Shown here in pieces: positions 7,533 to 14,851 of a DNA stretch of 33,375 nucleotides. Each line of letters opens with the position of its first letter. Position 1 is the stretch's first letter. Under the pieces are notes generated by a model that saw nothing but the letters and a program-made list of their open reading frames with translations, was not told the DNA's origin and made no database searches. A program made the position numbers and the translations under genes. The DNA is from Neisseriales bacterium (GTDB lineage: Bacteria; Pseudomonadota; Gammaproteobacteria; Burkholderiales; UBA11063), in contig SSGY01000224.1 of NCBI GenBank assembly GCA_008017145.1, positions 1 to 33,375 on the forward strand. Reading direction: 5' to 3'.

Positions 7533-9578
7533 ATGAGTTATAGAAAATTCCTAGTGATACTAAATTTGGGGATAACATCGCTTGTCATTGGATGTACATC
7601 TGGTACAGTTCAAGGCTCTTCGAATAATGCACCTACTTGTTCTGTGGATTATTGGGTCTCTCCACAGGGCAATGACCAATCAGAAAGTGGTACTCAAGCT
7701 AATCCATTTAAGACTATTGAAAGAGCCCAACTTGCGGTTCGGAACAATCCTCAACGCGGGATTTGTGGCATAAATGTAAATATTTTTGGTGGTGTGTATA
7801 CATTGACTCAACCATTGGCATTTACTAATCTGGATTCAGGATCTGCCAAAGCACAAGTTGTTTATCAAAAAGTTCCAAATACTAGTGAATCAGTGGTTAT
7901 TTCTGGTGGCTTAAACATAACTGGATTTAACTGTAGTAGCAATACCTGTACTGCTGCAGTTCCAGATTTACCTAGTGGGATAATGCCACGCCAATTTTAT
8001 GTTAATGGAATTCGTGCGATTCGTGCCCGTTCTAATTATGGTGAAAGTATTAATGCCGATTATATTCGAACTTCTCTAGGTTATGATCAGTTCTTACCGC
8101 AACCTTTAACTCATCCAGAACTGGTTGAAGCGGTAACAGTAACTCAATGGAAAATGATGCGTTGTCCAGTTGATAGTTTGGCTGGTAATACTTTGATTAT
8201 GAAAAATCCGTGCTGGAATAATGCAAATACTTATCCCGTACCGTGGAATTTTCAGCTACTTAGCTGGCTAGAAAATGCTCCAGAGTTTTTAACTGCACCT
8301 AATATGTGGTATTTAAGCCCAGAGAAGCAAATTTCTTATATTAATCCAGCATCTGCTGCGCCAGTTAACGCAGTATTGCCTGTAATTGAATCACTGGTGG
8401 TTTTAAGTGGTAGCGCTGGTAATCCAGTTCGCAATATTAGCTTTAAAAATCTAACTTTTGCTTATGCTACTTGGTTGGGACCGAATTCAAGTAATGGTTA
8501 TGTCGCAGATCAAAGCGGTAATTTTTTGCTTGGTAGTAATTACGAGTCAAATACGATTGGACACCAGCAAGTAGTTTATTCCACGCCTGGAAATATTAGT
8601 CTAAGTTATGCCAACAATATTACGTTCTCAGGCAATATTTTTACTCATTTAGGTGGGGTTGCTCTTGCGCTGGGTACTGGAAGTCAAAATAACCAGATTA
8701 TTAATAATACATTTACTGATATTTCATCTGCGGCAATCCAAATAGGTGGCGTCTCTCCAACTGATATGCGCCCTGATTCTGCTAGTCAAACCAGTAATAA
8801 TTTAGTGAAGAATAATACTATCTCATACACTGGGCGTGATTATTATGATACTGCTGCAATTTATGTTGGGTTTACTACTGGGACTAAGATTACTCATAAT
8901 TCAATAAGTCATACCCCGTGGAGTTCTATTGCTATTGGTTGGGGATGGGGACTTTTTGATCAAAGTGGTTTCCCTGGATTGCCACATGCTACGCCAAATG
9001 AGTGGGGCAGCTATAGCACGCCAACCATTGCCAGCAATAATGAAATCAGTAGTAATTACTTTAGTAATTTTCTTGAGCAATTATGGGATGGTGGAGCTAT
9101 CTACACAAATGGGTCTCAAGGCGCTGGTTATAGCAATGGTTTGTTGATTCAGTTAAATGTTGCTGAAAATAAGCGTCCTAATGCTGGAAGTAATATCTAT
9201 TATACTGATGGTGGAACGGAATATGTTACGCTTAATCAAAATGTATCATTAAATGATCCCGTTGGTTTCATGGATTTTGGTCCGTGTTTTATTCCTGATA
9301 CTTTAACGCCATATGGTTCTGCTATTTATCCACTTTGCATGTCAGATTATCTAAAAGTCTCTTATGGTTCAGACATGGGCGGATGTTTACCAGTGGGGCA
9401 TATTCGCTATACCAGCAATTATTTTCTTAATCCGACTAATTTTTTTGGTCCGGAGTTATGTAAGAATGAAAGCTATATCCCGCCATATCCAGTTGATTTG
9501 TCGATGATTAACAATATTCCAACTTCATCGGCTGCCCAAGTTCCTGATTGGATACTAAAACAGGCTGGAGTTCAATAA
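7533..9578 (+). CDS. Right-handed parallel beta-helix lipoprotein (putative glycoside hydrolase or lyase-like)
   Basis: The 681-residue precursor has a lipoprotein signal: hydrophobic residues 5-20, then V-I-G-Cys21. The mature N-terminus has the start usual for secreted beta-helix proteins, YWVSPQGNDQSESGTQANPF followed by KTIERAQ. Next come GGVYTL...LDSGSA and VVISGGLNITGF, a layout I associate with GH141/GH120-like and related polysaccharide-active beta-helix families. The middle (about 300-560) contains repeated N-N-x-I/F turns (NNITFSGNIFTH, NNQIINNTFTD, NNLVKNNTISY), the sign of stacked coils. No catalytic residues can be assigned with certainty, so the sugar substrate is unknown. The frame opens at GTG 7509, but the ATG at 7533 has AGGGGG 6 nt upstream and gives a proper signal sequence. 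The next gene follows after 21 bp and may be co-transcribed. Confidence 0.8.
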   Translation: MSYRKFLVILNLGITSLVIGCTSGTVQGSSNNAPTCSVDYWVSPQGNDQSESGTQANPFKTIERAQLAVRNNPQRGICGINVNIFGGVYTLTQPLAFTNLDSGSAKAQVVYQKVPNTSESVVISGGLNITGFNCSSNTCTAAVPDLPSGIMPRQFYVNGIRAIRARSNYGESINADYIRTSLGYDQFLPQPLTHPELVEAVTVTQWKMMRCPVDSLAGNTLIMKNPCWNNANTYPVPWNFQLLSWLENAPEFLTAPNMWYLSPEKQISYINPASAAPVNAVLPVIESLVVLSGSAGNPVRNISFKNLTFAYATWLGPNSSNGYVADQSGNFLLGSNYESNTIGHQQVVYSTPGNISLSYANNITFSGNIFTHLGGVALALGTGSQNNQIINNTFTDISSAAIQIGGVSPTDMRPDSASQTSNNLVKNNTISYTGRDYYDTAAIYVGFTTGTKITHNSISHTPWSSIAIGWGWGLFDQSGFPGLPHATPNEWGSYSTPTIASNNEISSNYFSNFLEQLWDGGAIYTNGSQGAGYSNGLLIQLNVAENKRPNAGSNIYYTDGGTEYVTLNQNVSLNDPVGFMDFGPCFIPDTLTPYGSAIYPLCMSDYLKVSYGSDMGGCLPVGHIRYTSNYFLNPTNFFGPELCKNESYIPPYPVDLSMINNIPTSSAAQVPDWILKQAGVQ

Positions 9579-9599
9579 TTATCTTATAAGGTATAACTG

Positions 9600-10400
9600 A
9601 TGGCTACGATTTTATATAGTAATTATTCATCCTACTACAGCATGATTGCACGCTTATGTTTGGCTGAAAAGCAAGTTACATATGATTTGCATGATGTGGA
9701 TATCCATATCAAAATGGAACAATTTGCCCCTGAGTATGTGGCAATGCAACCGAATATGACAGTACCAGTTTTAGATTGTGATGGAAATATTATTGCCGAT
9801 AGCCGCCTGATTTTGCATTTTGTTAATCAGCATTTTGGTGGAGTGGATCTATTTCCGGCTGCAGATGCTGAGGCAATTGAAAAGTCATTAGAACTACATT
9901 ATGCCTTTTCCATCGAAGATCTGACGATGGGGAATGCTTTACGTAAATCACCGATTGCGCGGATTGCATTGGGGCGTGGTTTAGCTCGGGCTTCGCGGCG
10001 TTGTTTGCTCATGATGAAATCCCATCCAGAATTGACAGAGGCTTATACTAAAAAACTGGCTCTGGAAGAAGAGCGCAAGCGCCTGATCTTATCTGAAGAT
10101 AATAACTATACCCAAATGCAGCAGCGCGCGATTGGTTTGTGCGACATGCTAGAGGAGCAATTAGCTCAGCATCAATATGCAGCAAGTGCGCAATATAGTC
10201 TGGCGGATGTGGTCTGGACGATATTTTTAGCTCGATTAGTGATGATTAAATTTGATCATCTGATTGCTGAGCGCAAAAATCTCAGTGACTATTGGCAGAG
10301 AATGTCTACTCGCAAGAGTTATGCTGCAGCTAATATTTGCACTAAGATCCCGGTATCTAAATTAATCCGAATAATTTTTGCGTTGCTGTTTAAGTCATAA
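9600..10400 (+). CDS. Glutathione S-transferase family protein
   Basis: This soluble 266-residue protein has a thioredoxin-like N-terminal domain (about 1-80). Its cis-proline lies in MTVPVLDCDG, and the following IIADSRLILHFV is the usual glutathione-binding D/E-S site and helix. An all-helical C-terminal domain (about 90-245) ends with YSLADVVWTIFLARL, a typical GST C-domain segment. The last about 20 residues (LIRIIFALLFKS) are hydrophobic and could anchor the protein to the membrane, as in GDAP1-like members. The start has AAGG 8 nt upstream. It lies 21 bp behind the beta-helix gene. Activity could be detoxification, dehalogenation or isomerisation. Confidence 0.85.
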   Translation: MATILYSNYSSYYSMIARLCLAEKQVTYDLHDVDIHIKMEQFAPEYVAMQPNMTVPVLDCDGNIIADSRLILHFVNQHFGGVDLFPAADAEAIEKSLELHYAFSIEDLTMGNALRKSPIARIALGRGLARASRRCLLMMKSHPELTEAYTKKLALEEERKRLILSEDNNYTQMQQRAIGLCDMLEEQLAQHQYAASAQYSLADVVWTIFLARLVMIKFDHLIAERKNLSDYWQRMSTRKSYAAANICTKIPVSKLIRIIFALLFKS

Positions 10401-10489
10401 TCGCTGTATGTATTTGAGATATATGATTAAATTTAATAATGGGTAGTGCTGCAACTGATTGTTTAGCGGCTACTCATGGGATAAAGCCA

Positions 10490-11929
10490 ATGAAGATTGA
10501 TGATCAAGTTAAAAACCTATTTATTGCTCCGGATAAAAGCAACCTGTCTATAATTGAAGAAACGATAGCGTTATTTATTGCACAAATGTTGGGTTATCTG
10601 TCTGATGCCAACAACTCTGCACCACTGCCAATATTTAGCAAGTCACCGTCAGCAGAATTTGATATCCCCAGTCATGGGTTGGATTCTTTAGCTATCCAAA
10701 GCAAATTGAGTAAACTCTATCAAAATAGTATGAATCCTGCGAATAGCAGATATCTTGGGCATATGGATAGTATTCCAACGCTATATTCTATTTTGGGTGA
10801 AATGATTGCCAGTGCGATTAACAATAATATGCTAAGTCTGGAAATGTCACCATATTTAACCCAGCTTGAGCATTATCTTATTCAACAATTTACTCAGCTA
10901 TTTGGACTAAGTCCAGAGACTTCCGGTGGTGTTATTGTTAGTGGTGGGAGTTTGGCGAATTTACAGGCTTTGGTCGTGGCAAGAAATCAATCTTTAAATG
11001 TCAAAGATACGGGCTTATGTTCCAATACCAAAATTCCAGTTATTTTTACGTCAGAAGCTTCCCATGCTTCAGTAGTTAAATCAGCAATGATTATGGGCGT
11101 TGGGATTAATAACGTTATAAAAATCAAATGTAACCATAAATACCAAATGTGCTCGCAAGACTTGCAGGATAAAATCAAATTTCACCTAGCTCAGGCTCAT
11201 CTACCAATTGCAATTGTGGCAACTGCGGGCACAACGGTAACTGGAAGTATTGATCCATTGCCAGAAATAGCTGCAATCGCAGAGAGAAATAAAATCTGGC
11301 TGCATGTTGATGCAATTTACGGTGGTGCTTTGGTTTTCTCACCAGAGCATAAGCATCGCTTAAATGGAATTGAACTCGCGGATTCAATCTCGTTTAACCC
11401 GCAAAAATGGCTCTATGTAGCTAAAACCTGCTCAATGCTCTTGTTTAAGAATTATCCGGCAATGGTGGATAATTTTAGGGTCTCTGCACCTTATATGAAA
11501 GAGCAAACTGATTTTATTAATCTGGGTGAAATAACTATCCAGGGTAGTCGTAATGCGGAGGTACTGAAACTCTGGTTGTCATTATTGAGCATCGGTAAAG
11601 ATGGTTATCAACAACTAATCAACCATGGCTACAATCTTAGTCATAAATTTACTAATTTGGTAGCAAAGCTTTCATTTATTGAGCTGATAACCGAGCCGGA
11701 AACGAATGTAATATGTTTTAGGATTAAAGTAGAGGATGCAGACCAGCAAGAGCAGCTAAATATAGCTGTACAGGAATACCTCTTAAAACATGGAATATTT
11801 GTTTCGCTTCCTCGGTTTAATGGTCAAATTTGGCTTAGAATGGTATTATTAAATCCATTTACGGATGACGGTATAATTGAGGAGTTGGGCAATTATTTGC
11901 AAACATTTTATGATGGATGTGACATATAG
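10490..11929 (+). CDS. PLP-dependent group II amino-acid decarboxylase
   Basis: The 479-residue product has the group II (glutamate/aromatic amino-acid) decarboxylase fold. The N-terminal part has NSRYLGHMDSIPT. The PLP-binding core includes SGGSLANLQAL, HASVVKSA (His stacking on PLP), TAGTTVTGSIDPL, HVDAIYGGA (Asp274, pyridine nitrogen) and the Schiff-base Lys306 in SFNPQKW. The substrate is not readable; glutamate, tyrosine, diaminobutyrate and sulfinoalanine decarboxylases share these motifs. The frame is open from an ATG at 10439, giving 17 more residues, but no ribosome binding site precedes it. The ATG at 10490 has GGGA 8 nt upstream and is preferred. A LysE-type exporter gene lies 100 bp downstream, so decarboxylation product or amino-acid export may be linked (inference). 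Confidence 0.88.
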   Translation: MKIDDQVKNLFIAPDKSNLSIIEETIALFIAQMLGYLSDANNSAPLPIFSKSPSAEFDIPSHGLDSLAIQSKLSKLYQNSMNPANSRYLGHMDSIPTLYSILGEMIASAINNNMLSLEMSPYLTQLEHYLIQQFTQLFGLSPETSGGVIVSGGSLANLQALVVARNQSLNVKDTGLCSNTKIPVIFTSEASHASVVKSAMIMGVGINNVIKIKCNHKYQMCSQDLQDKIKFHLAQAHLPIAIVATAGTTVTGSIDPLPEIAAIAERNKIWLHVDAIYGGALVFSPEHKHRLNGIELADSISFNPQKWLYVAKTCSMLLFKNYPAMVDNFRVSAPYMKEQTDFINLGEITIQGSRNAEVLKLWLSLLSIGKDGYQQLINHGYNLSHKFTNLVAKLSFIELITEPETNVICFRIKVEDADQQEQLNIAVQEYLLKHGIFVSLPRFNGQIWLRMVLLNPFTDDGIIEELGNYLQTFYDGCDI

Positions 11930-11965
11930 AATCTGGGTCGCAATAACATATAAAAGCTTAGATCA

Positions 11966-11987
11966 GATTACTGATAAATCTGTAATC
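11966..11987. promoter_or_regulatory. Dyad upstream of the LysE-type gene
   Basis: GATTAC (11966-11971) and GTAATC (11982-11987) form a dyad with a 10-nt centre, 45 bp before the exporter start. No T run follows, so a terminator is unlikely. ATTAC-N10-GTAAT resembles LysR-type operator half sites (T-N11-A-like), which would fit a LysE-family gene. No regulator gene is adjacent. Confidence 0.3.
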
Positions 11988-12032
11988 ACATCAATTTTTA
12001 TGTAATTACCAAGAAGATAAGGGGAAGTCACC

Positions 12033-12653
12033 ATGTTTATAGATTATCATCAATTTATCGTTTTTATGCTGGCAACCGTAGTGTTGAACCTCACTCCAGG
12101 CTGCGATGTAATGTTTGTTGGTAGTCAAAGCCTGATTCACAAAAGAAATGGACTTTTAGCCACGTTGGGCGTTGCAACAGGAATAGCTATTTATGTCGTG
12201 TTGTCAGTCGCTGGATTAACCCTGATTTTACAAAAATCAGTAGTTGCGTTTAACTTTATCAAATACGTAGGTGTGTTCTACTTGTTATATTTAGCGTGGA
12301 ATGCATTTTTTTCTAAGCAAGAATTACATTTGCAGGCAAATCAGGCGCGTGGAGCGAGTTCGTATTACAGTGGTGTTTTAACCAATCTATTAAATCCCAA
12401 GGTCGGAATTTTCTTTATTACATTCTTGCCACAATTTGTTGATCAGACTAGAGGGCATGTAGGATTGCAAATGTTGCTGCTTGGGATGTGCTTTCTAATT
12501 TCTGCAACGACAGTCAATATCTGCTACGCGTTATTATTTTATCATTTCAAACAGCGGATGCTGGGCAATTTACGTTTTACCAAATGGCTGAATAAGTTAA
12601 CTGGGATCGTCTTTTGTGCTATGGCATATAAGGTAATTACATCAAGCCAATGA
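12033..12653 (+). CDS. LysE/RhtB-family amino-acid exporter
   Basis: This inner-membrane protein of 206 residues has about six helices. The family opening FMLATVVLNLTPGCDVMFVG (about 11-30) normally reads TPGPD; here Cys replaces the second Pro. The second signature, GVLTNLLNPKVGIFFITFLP (about 114-133), is intact and the length is normal. Members export lysine, threonine, homoserine or other amino acids by proton exchange. The start is firmly set by AAGGGGA 7 nt upstream. It is downstream of a decarboxylase gene and has its own short upstream region with a dyad. Confidence 0.9.
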   Translation: MFIDYHQFIVFMLATVVLNLTPGCDVMFVGSQSLIHKRNGLLATLGVATGIAIYVVLSVAGLTLILQKSVVAFNFIKYVGVFYLLYLAWNAFFSKQELHLQANQARGASSYYSGVLTNLLNPKVGIFFITFLPQFVDQTRGHVGLQMLLLGMCFLISATTVNICYALLFYHFKQRMLGNLRFTKWLNKLTGIVFCAMAYKVITSSQ

Positions 12654-12886
12654 TATGTATGCTTAGTTAAATTAGCGGGCTTCCAATTAATCTAAAAATT
12701 TATCAACATACCCATTGTCTGGCTAAAGTTTATATAATACTCAAATTAAACAGTACCTTTCACAGAGTACGGAATTAGCCGCTGCTAGTTAATTCGTTGT
12801 TACTTATCCTTCTTCCTTTCTACATGTGGCAAATTATCACAAAGCTTTTACCTAAGAATTCTAGCCAATAATTTACCTTTAAGTAC

Positions 12887-12912
12887 ATTATTTTAGATAA
12901 ATCTAAAATAAT
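12887..12912. promoter_or_regulatory. Operator 1: perfect 26-bp palindrome
   Basis: ATTATTTTAGAT (12887-12898) and ATCTAAAATAAT (12901-12912) are perfect complements around AA. Its core ATTTTAG-N6-CTAAAAT (12890-12909) recurs 34 bp downstream over the promoter. It lies just upstream of the -35 box. AT-rich dyads of this type are bound by ArsR-family sulfide sensors such as BigR/SqrR, which control the same gene pair elsewhere. Confidence 0.65.
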
Positions 12913-12914
12913 GC

Positions 12915-12943
12915 TTGACATGTATATTAGAATAAACTAAAAT
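12915..12943 (+). promoter_or_regulatory. Strong sigma-70 promoter of the persulfide dioxygenase gene
   Basis: A perfect -35 TTGACA (12915-12920), a 17-bp spacer and -10 TAAAAT (12938-12943). This is the best consensus promoter in the window. The start codon is 42 bp downstream of the -10. Confidence 0.8.
12924..12943. promoter_or_regulatory. Operator 2 overlapping spacer and -10
   Basis: ATATTAG-N6-CTAAAAT (12924-12943) has the same spacing as operator 1 (6-nt centre) and one mismatch between its arms. It covers the spacer and the -10 hexamer, so a bound protein would block RNA polymerase. Centres of the two sites are 34 bp apart, about three helical turns. Confidence 0.6.
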
Positions 12944-12984
12944 AGCTACATGAACGAAGCTTAATCTTTTTTAGGAATAGAATC

Positions 12985-13668
12985 ATGTTAATCCGCCAAT
13001 TATTTGATGCACAAACTTTTACTTTTACATATCTTGTTGCCGATGGAATCAATAGTGAAGCGATCATTATTGACCCCGTAGATACTAAAATTGAACAGTA
13101 CATGAGATTATTAAAAGAACTGAATTTGAAGCTAAAGTATGTTTTTGATACGCATGTTCATGCTGATCATATTACTGCTGCTGGTAAATTACGCGAGTTA
13201 ACTAACTGCATAACGTTGCTTGGTGAGGCAACAGGTGCTACATGTGTAAGTAAAACTGTCTGCGATGGTGAGAAAATACACGTTGGCGCTATAGAATTTA
13301 CTGTATTGGAAACCCCTGGACATACTCAGGACTCTTTTTGTCTTTATACTGATGGCATGGTGTTCACAGGTGACACGCTATTTGTAAGAGGCACAGGTAG
13401 AACTGATTTTCAAGCTGGAAATCCGGTTGATCAATACAATAGCATTGTTAATAAAATATTTACGCTCCCTGACGCAACTATTGTTTACCCTGGGCATGAC
13501 TATAATGGTAATACTTGTACTAGCATCTGGGAGGAAAAGCATTTTAACCCAAGATTAGCTGGTAAAACAGTGGAAGAATTTAAACATATTATGGATAATC
13601 TGAATCTACCAAATCCTAAACTGATGGATATTGCAGTTCCTGCCAACCTTGCTTGCGGATCATTATGA
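12985..13668 (+). CDS. Persulfide dioxygenase, ETHE1/Blh type (MBL fold)
   Basis: The 227-residue metallo-beta-lactamase-fold enzyme has the signatures of sulfur dioxygenases, which oxidise glutathione persulfide to sulfite. THVHADH (57-62 His/Asp ligands), TPGHT (His113), FTGDTLFVRGTGRTDF (Asp130, then the ETHE1-type GRTDF) and YPGHDY (His171) are all present. The GRTDF segment separates it from glyoxalase II. The start has AGGA 8 nt upstream. The TauE/SafE permease follows after 37 bp, and the dioxygenase-permease pair behind an AT-rich dyad matches the BigR operon layout known from Xylella and Agrobacterium. It likely protects against sulfide and persulfide. AGA codons are more frequent than in smc or mnmG. 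Confidence 0.9.
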   Translation: MLIRQLFDAQTFTFTYLVADGINSEAIIIDPVDTKIEQYMRLLKELNLKLKYVFDTHVHADHITAAGKLRELTNCITLLGEATGATCVSKTVCDGEKIHVGAIEFTVLETPGHTQDSFCLYTDGMVFTGDTLFVRGTGRTDFQAGNPVDQYNSIVNKIFTLPDATIVYPGHDYNGNTCTSIWEEKHFNPRLAGKTVEEFKHIMDNLNLPNPKLMDIAVPANLACGSL

Positions 13669-13705
13669 TTCAAGATATTAATTTAGCTTTGAACTGGAAT
13701 AAATC

Positions 13706-14470
13706 ATGCTAATTACTATCTTAGGCTTATTTTCTGGGTTATTGCTTGGTATTACAGGTGGTGGTGGAGCTATTGTTTCAGTTCCTGCATTGGTATATGG
13801 TTTGCATATGCCAATGCAAGTAGCAACTACACTGTCACTATTTGTCGTTGGTGGAAGCGCAATGCTCGGTACGTATTTGAAACGTAAAGAAGTAGATTGG
13901 AAAAAAGGAATTATATTTGCTATATTCGGTGGATTAGCTTCACCGATTGGAGCATATTTAGCTGGGCGAATTAGTGAGACGGTTTTAATTGGTAGTTTTG
14001 CTATATTGATGCTACTTGTATCTTTTCTTATGCTGCGTAAAAGTTTTTTTAAAGCTAAAGCTTCTGATTTAAACCAAGCACGTAAGTATTCAGATAATAA
14101 TATTTGGCAAATACTGCCAGTTGCGCTGTTTACTGGACTACTAACTGGTTTTTTTGGCGTTGGTGGAGGTTTTATGATAGTTCCTGCATTGGTGATACTT
14201 AATCGCATGGACAATAAACCAGCAGCAGCTACATCATTGTTCATAATCACGTTGATTTCATTGGTTTCAATTATGAATAAAATACACGAAATAACTGTGG
14301 ATTTTAAATTAGTTAGTATTTTCATGTTTGGTAGTATTCTAGGCATGATTTTTGGTAGCATGATTTCACAAAAAATAAGTAGCCACATTTCCCAACGAAT
14401 TTTTGCCATAATTGCATTTATACTTGGTGTATACATGCTTTTTGATAGTTTCTTTCATTTTGCGATATAG
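13706..14470 (+). CDS. TauE/SafE-family sulfite/anion permease
   Basis: This 254-residue inner-membrane protein has about eight helices in two repeats. Each repeat starts with the family glycine-rich signature: GLLLGITGGGGAIVSVPALV (about 11-30) and TGFFGVGGGFMIVPALVILN (about 150-169). TauE/SafE proteins are thought to export sulfite, sulfoacetate or related anions. Behind a persulfide dioxygenase, sulfite export or sulfur-compound transport is the natural role (inference). It is cotranscribed with the dioxygenase gene (37-bp gap), with a weak GGA ribosome binding site. An open frame of about 250 codons on the opposite strand (13678-14436) is a shadow. Confidence 0.88.
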   Translation: MLITILGLFSGLLLGITGGGGAIVSVPALVYGLHMPMQVATTLSLFVVGGSAMLGTYLKRKEVDWKKGIIFAIFGGLASPIGAYLAGRISETVLIGSFAILMLLVSFLMLRKSFFKAKASDLNQARKYSDNNIWQILPVALFTGLLTGFFGVGGGFMIVPALVILNRMDNKPAAATSLFIITLISLVSIMNKIHEITVDFKLVSIFMFGSILGMIFGSMISQKISSHISQRIFAIIAFILGVYMLFDSFFHFAI

Positions 14471-14517
14471 GTTGGCATATTTTTGCTGAGCAACGTTTTG
14501 ATGTTAATTCTAACGTT

Positions 14518-14569
14518 TTATTAATAACTGATGTTACGCAGCTTAATGCGTAACATCAGTTATTAATAA
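14518..14569. repeat. Perfect 23-bp inverted repeat with 6-nt loop
   Basis: The arm 14518-14540 (TTATTAATAACTGATGTTAC then GCA) is the exact complement of 14547-14569; the loop is GCTTAA. It lies 48 bp after the TauE/SafE stop. No T tract follows, so it is not a textbook intrinsic terminator, though it may still act as one or stabilise the 3' end. It also marks the left edge of the ietAS cassette. Confidence 0.75.
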
Positions 14570-14681
14570 TATTGTAGGAGTATGTCTTGACAAGCGGGAG
14601 CTTTATAGTTTGACATAATTAGCAGAAATTTCTATTCAAGATTGCATTTGTGTCCCAAATTTTGTTTTTTTGTCCCTAGTG

Positions 14682-14690
14682 TGCTATAAT
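14682..14690 (+). promoter_or_regulatory. Extended -10 promoter of ietAS
   Basis: TGCTATAAT is a perfect -10 with TGn extension. TTGTTT (14662-14667) is a poor -35 at 17 bp. One TGTCCC repeat (14671-14676) lies in the spacer and the other exactly 20 bp upstream. Transcription would start near 14697, leaving a leader of about 155 nt. Confidence 0.65.
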
Positions 14691-14743
14691 GCATTATGAA
14701 AATTTAAATAAATAATTTCATTTAGAGTTTAGAGAATTAAAGG

Positions 14744-14800
14744 ATGGTTAAGATGACCATCATGTGTTTATGTGGCATGACCAGAACTGAAGTAAGATGA
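14744..14800 (+). other. Possible 18-codon leader frame upstream of ietA
   Basis: ATG at 14744 opens 18 codons (MVKMTIMCLCGMTRTEVR) to TGA at 14798. The first ATG is too close to AAAGG (14739-14743) for good initiation, but the in-frame ATG at 14753 is 9 nt from it. GATGGT (14743-14748) and ACCATC (14756-14761) form a hairpin over both starts. It could be a leader peptide or chance. Confidence 0.25.
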
Positions 14801-14851
14801 ATATATTAATAAATTTTGTTACTTTGAATTATACAGAGAAAAGAGCTAAGG

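Larger units (their letters stand above)
12654..12984. other. Intergenic region (331 bp) with sulfur-module promoter
   Basis: The first 230 bp are AT-rich with minor imperfect hairpins (for example GAATTA/TAATTC near 12772-12796) and nothing I can name. The last 100 bp hold a strong promoter and two matched palindromes described separately. No tRNA or small reading frame was seen. Confidence 0.5.
14471..14851. other. Intergenic region (381 bp) before ietA
   Basis: From left to right it holds a perfect 23-bp inverted repeat (14518-14569), a stretch with two TTGACA hexamers 23 bp apart (about 14587-14615), the direct repeat TGTCCC (14651-14656 and 14671-14676), an extended -10 (14682-14690), and a roughly 150-nt leader with a small hairpin and a possible 18-codon frame (14744-14800). 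Confidence 0.5.

Noticed and set aside
10439..10489. 17-residue N-terminal extension of the decarboxylase
   Set aside because: No ribosome binding site precedes the ATG at 10439; the ATG at 10490 has one. It remains possible.
12985..13668. Glyoxalase II assignment
   Set aside because: The GRTDF segment after the GDTLF motif and the link with TauE/SafE fit persulfide dioxygenase better.
13678..14436. Open frame of about 250 codons on the minus strand opposite the TauE/SafE gene
   Set aside because: Its product has no coherent motif and it lies wholly antisense to a clear membrane permease gene; it is a reading-frame shadow.
14518..14569. Integron attC site
   Set aside because: The arms are perfectly symmetric with no extrahelical bases and no RYYYAAC/GTTRRRY ends.
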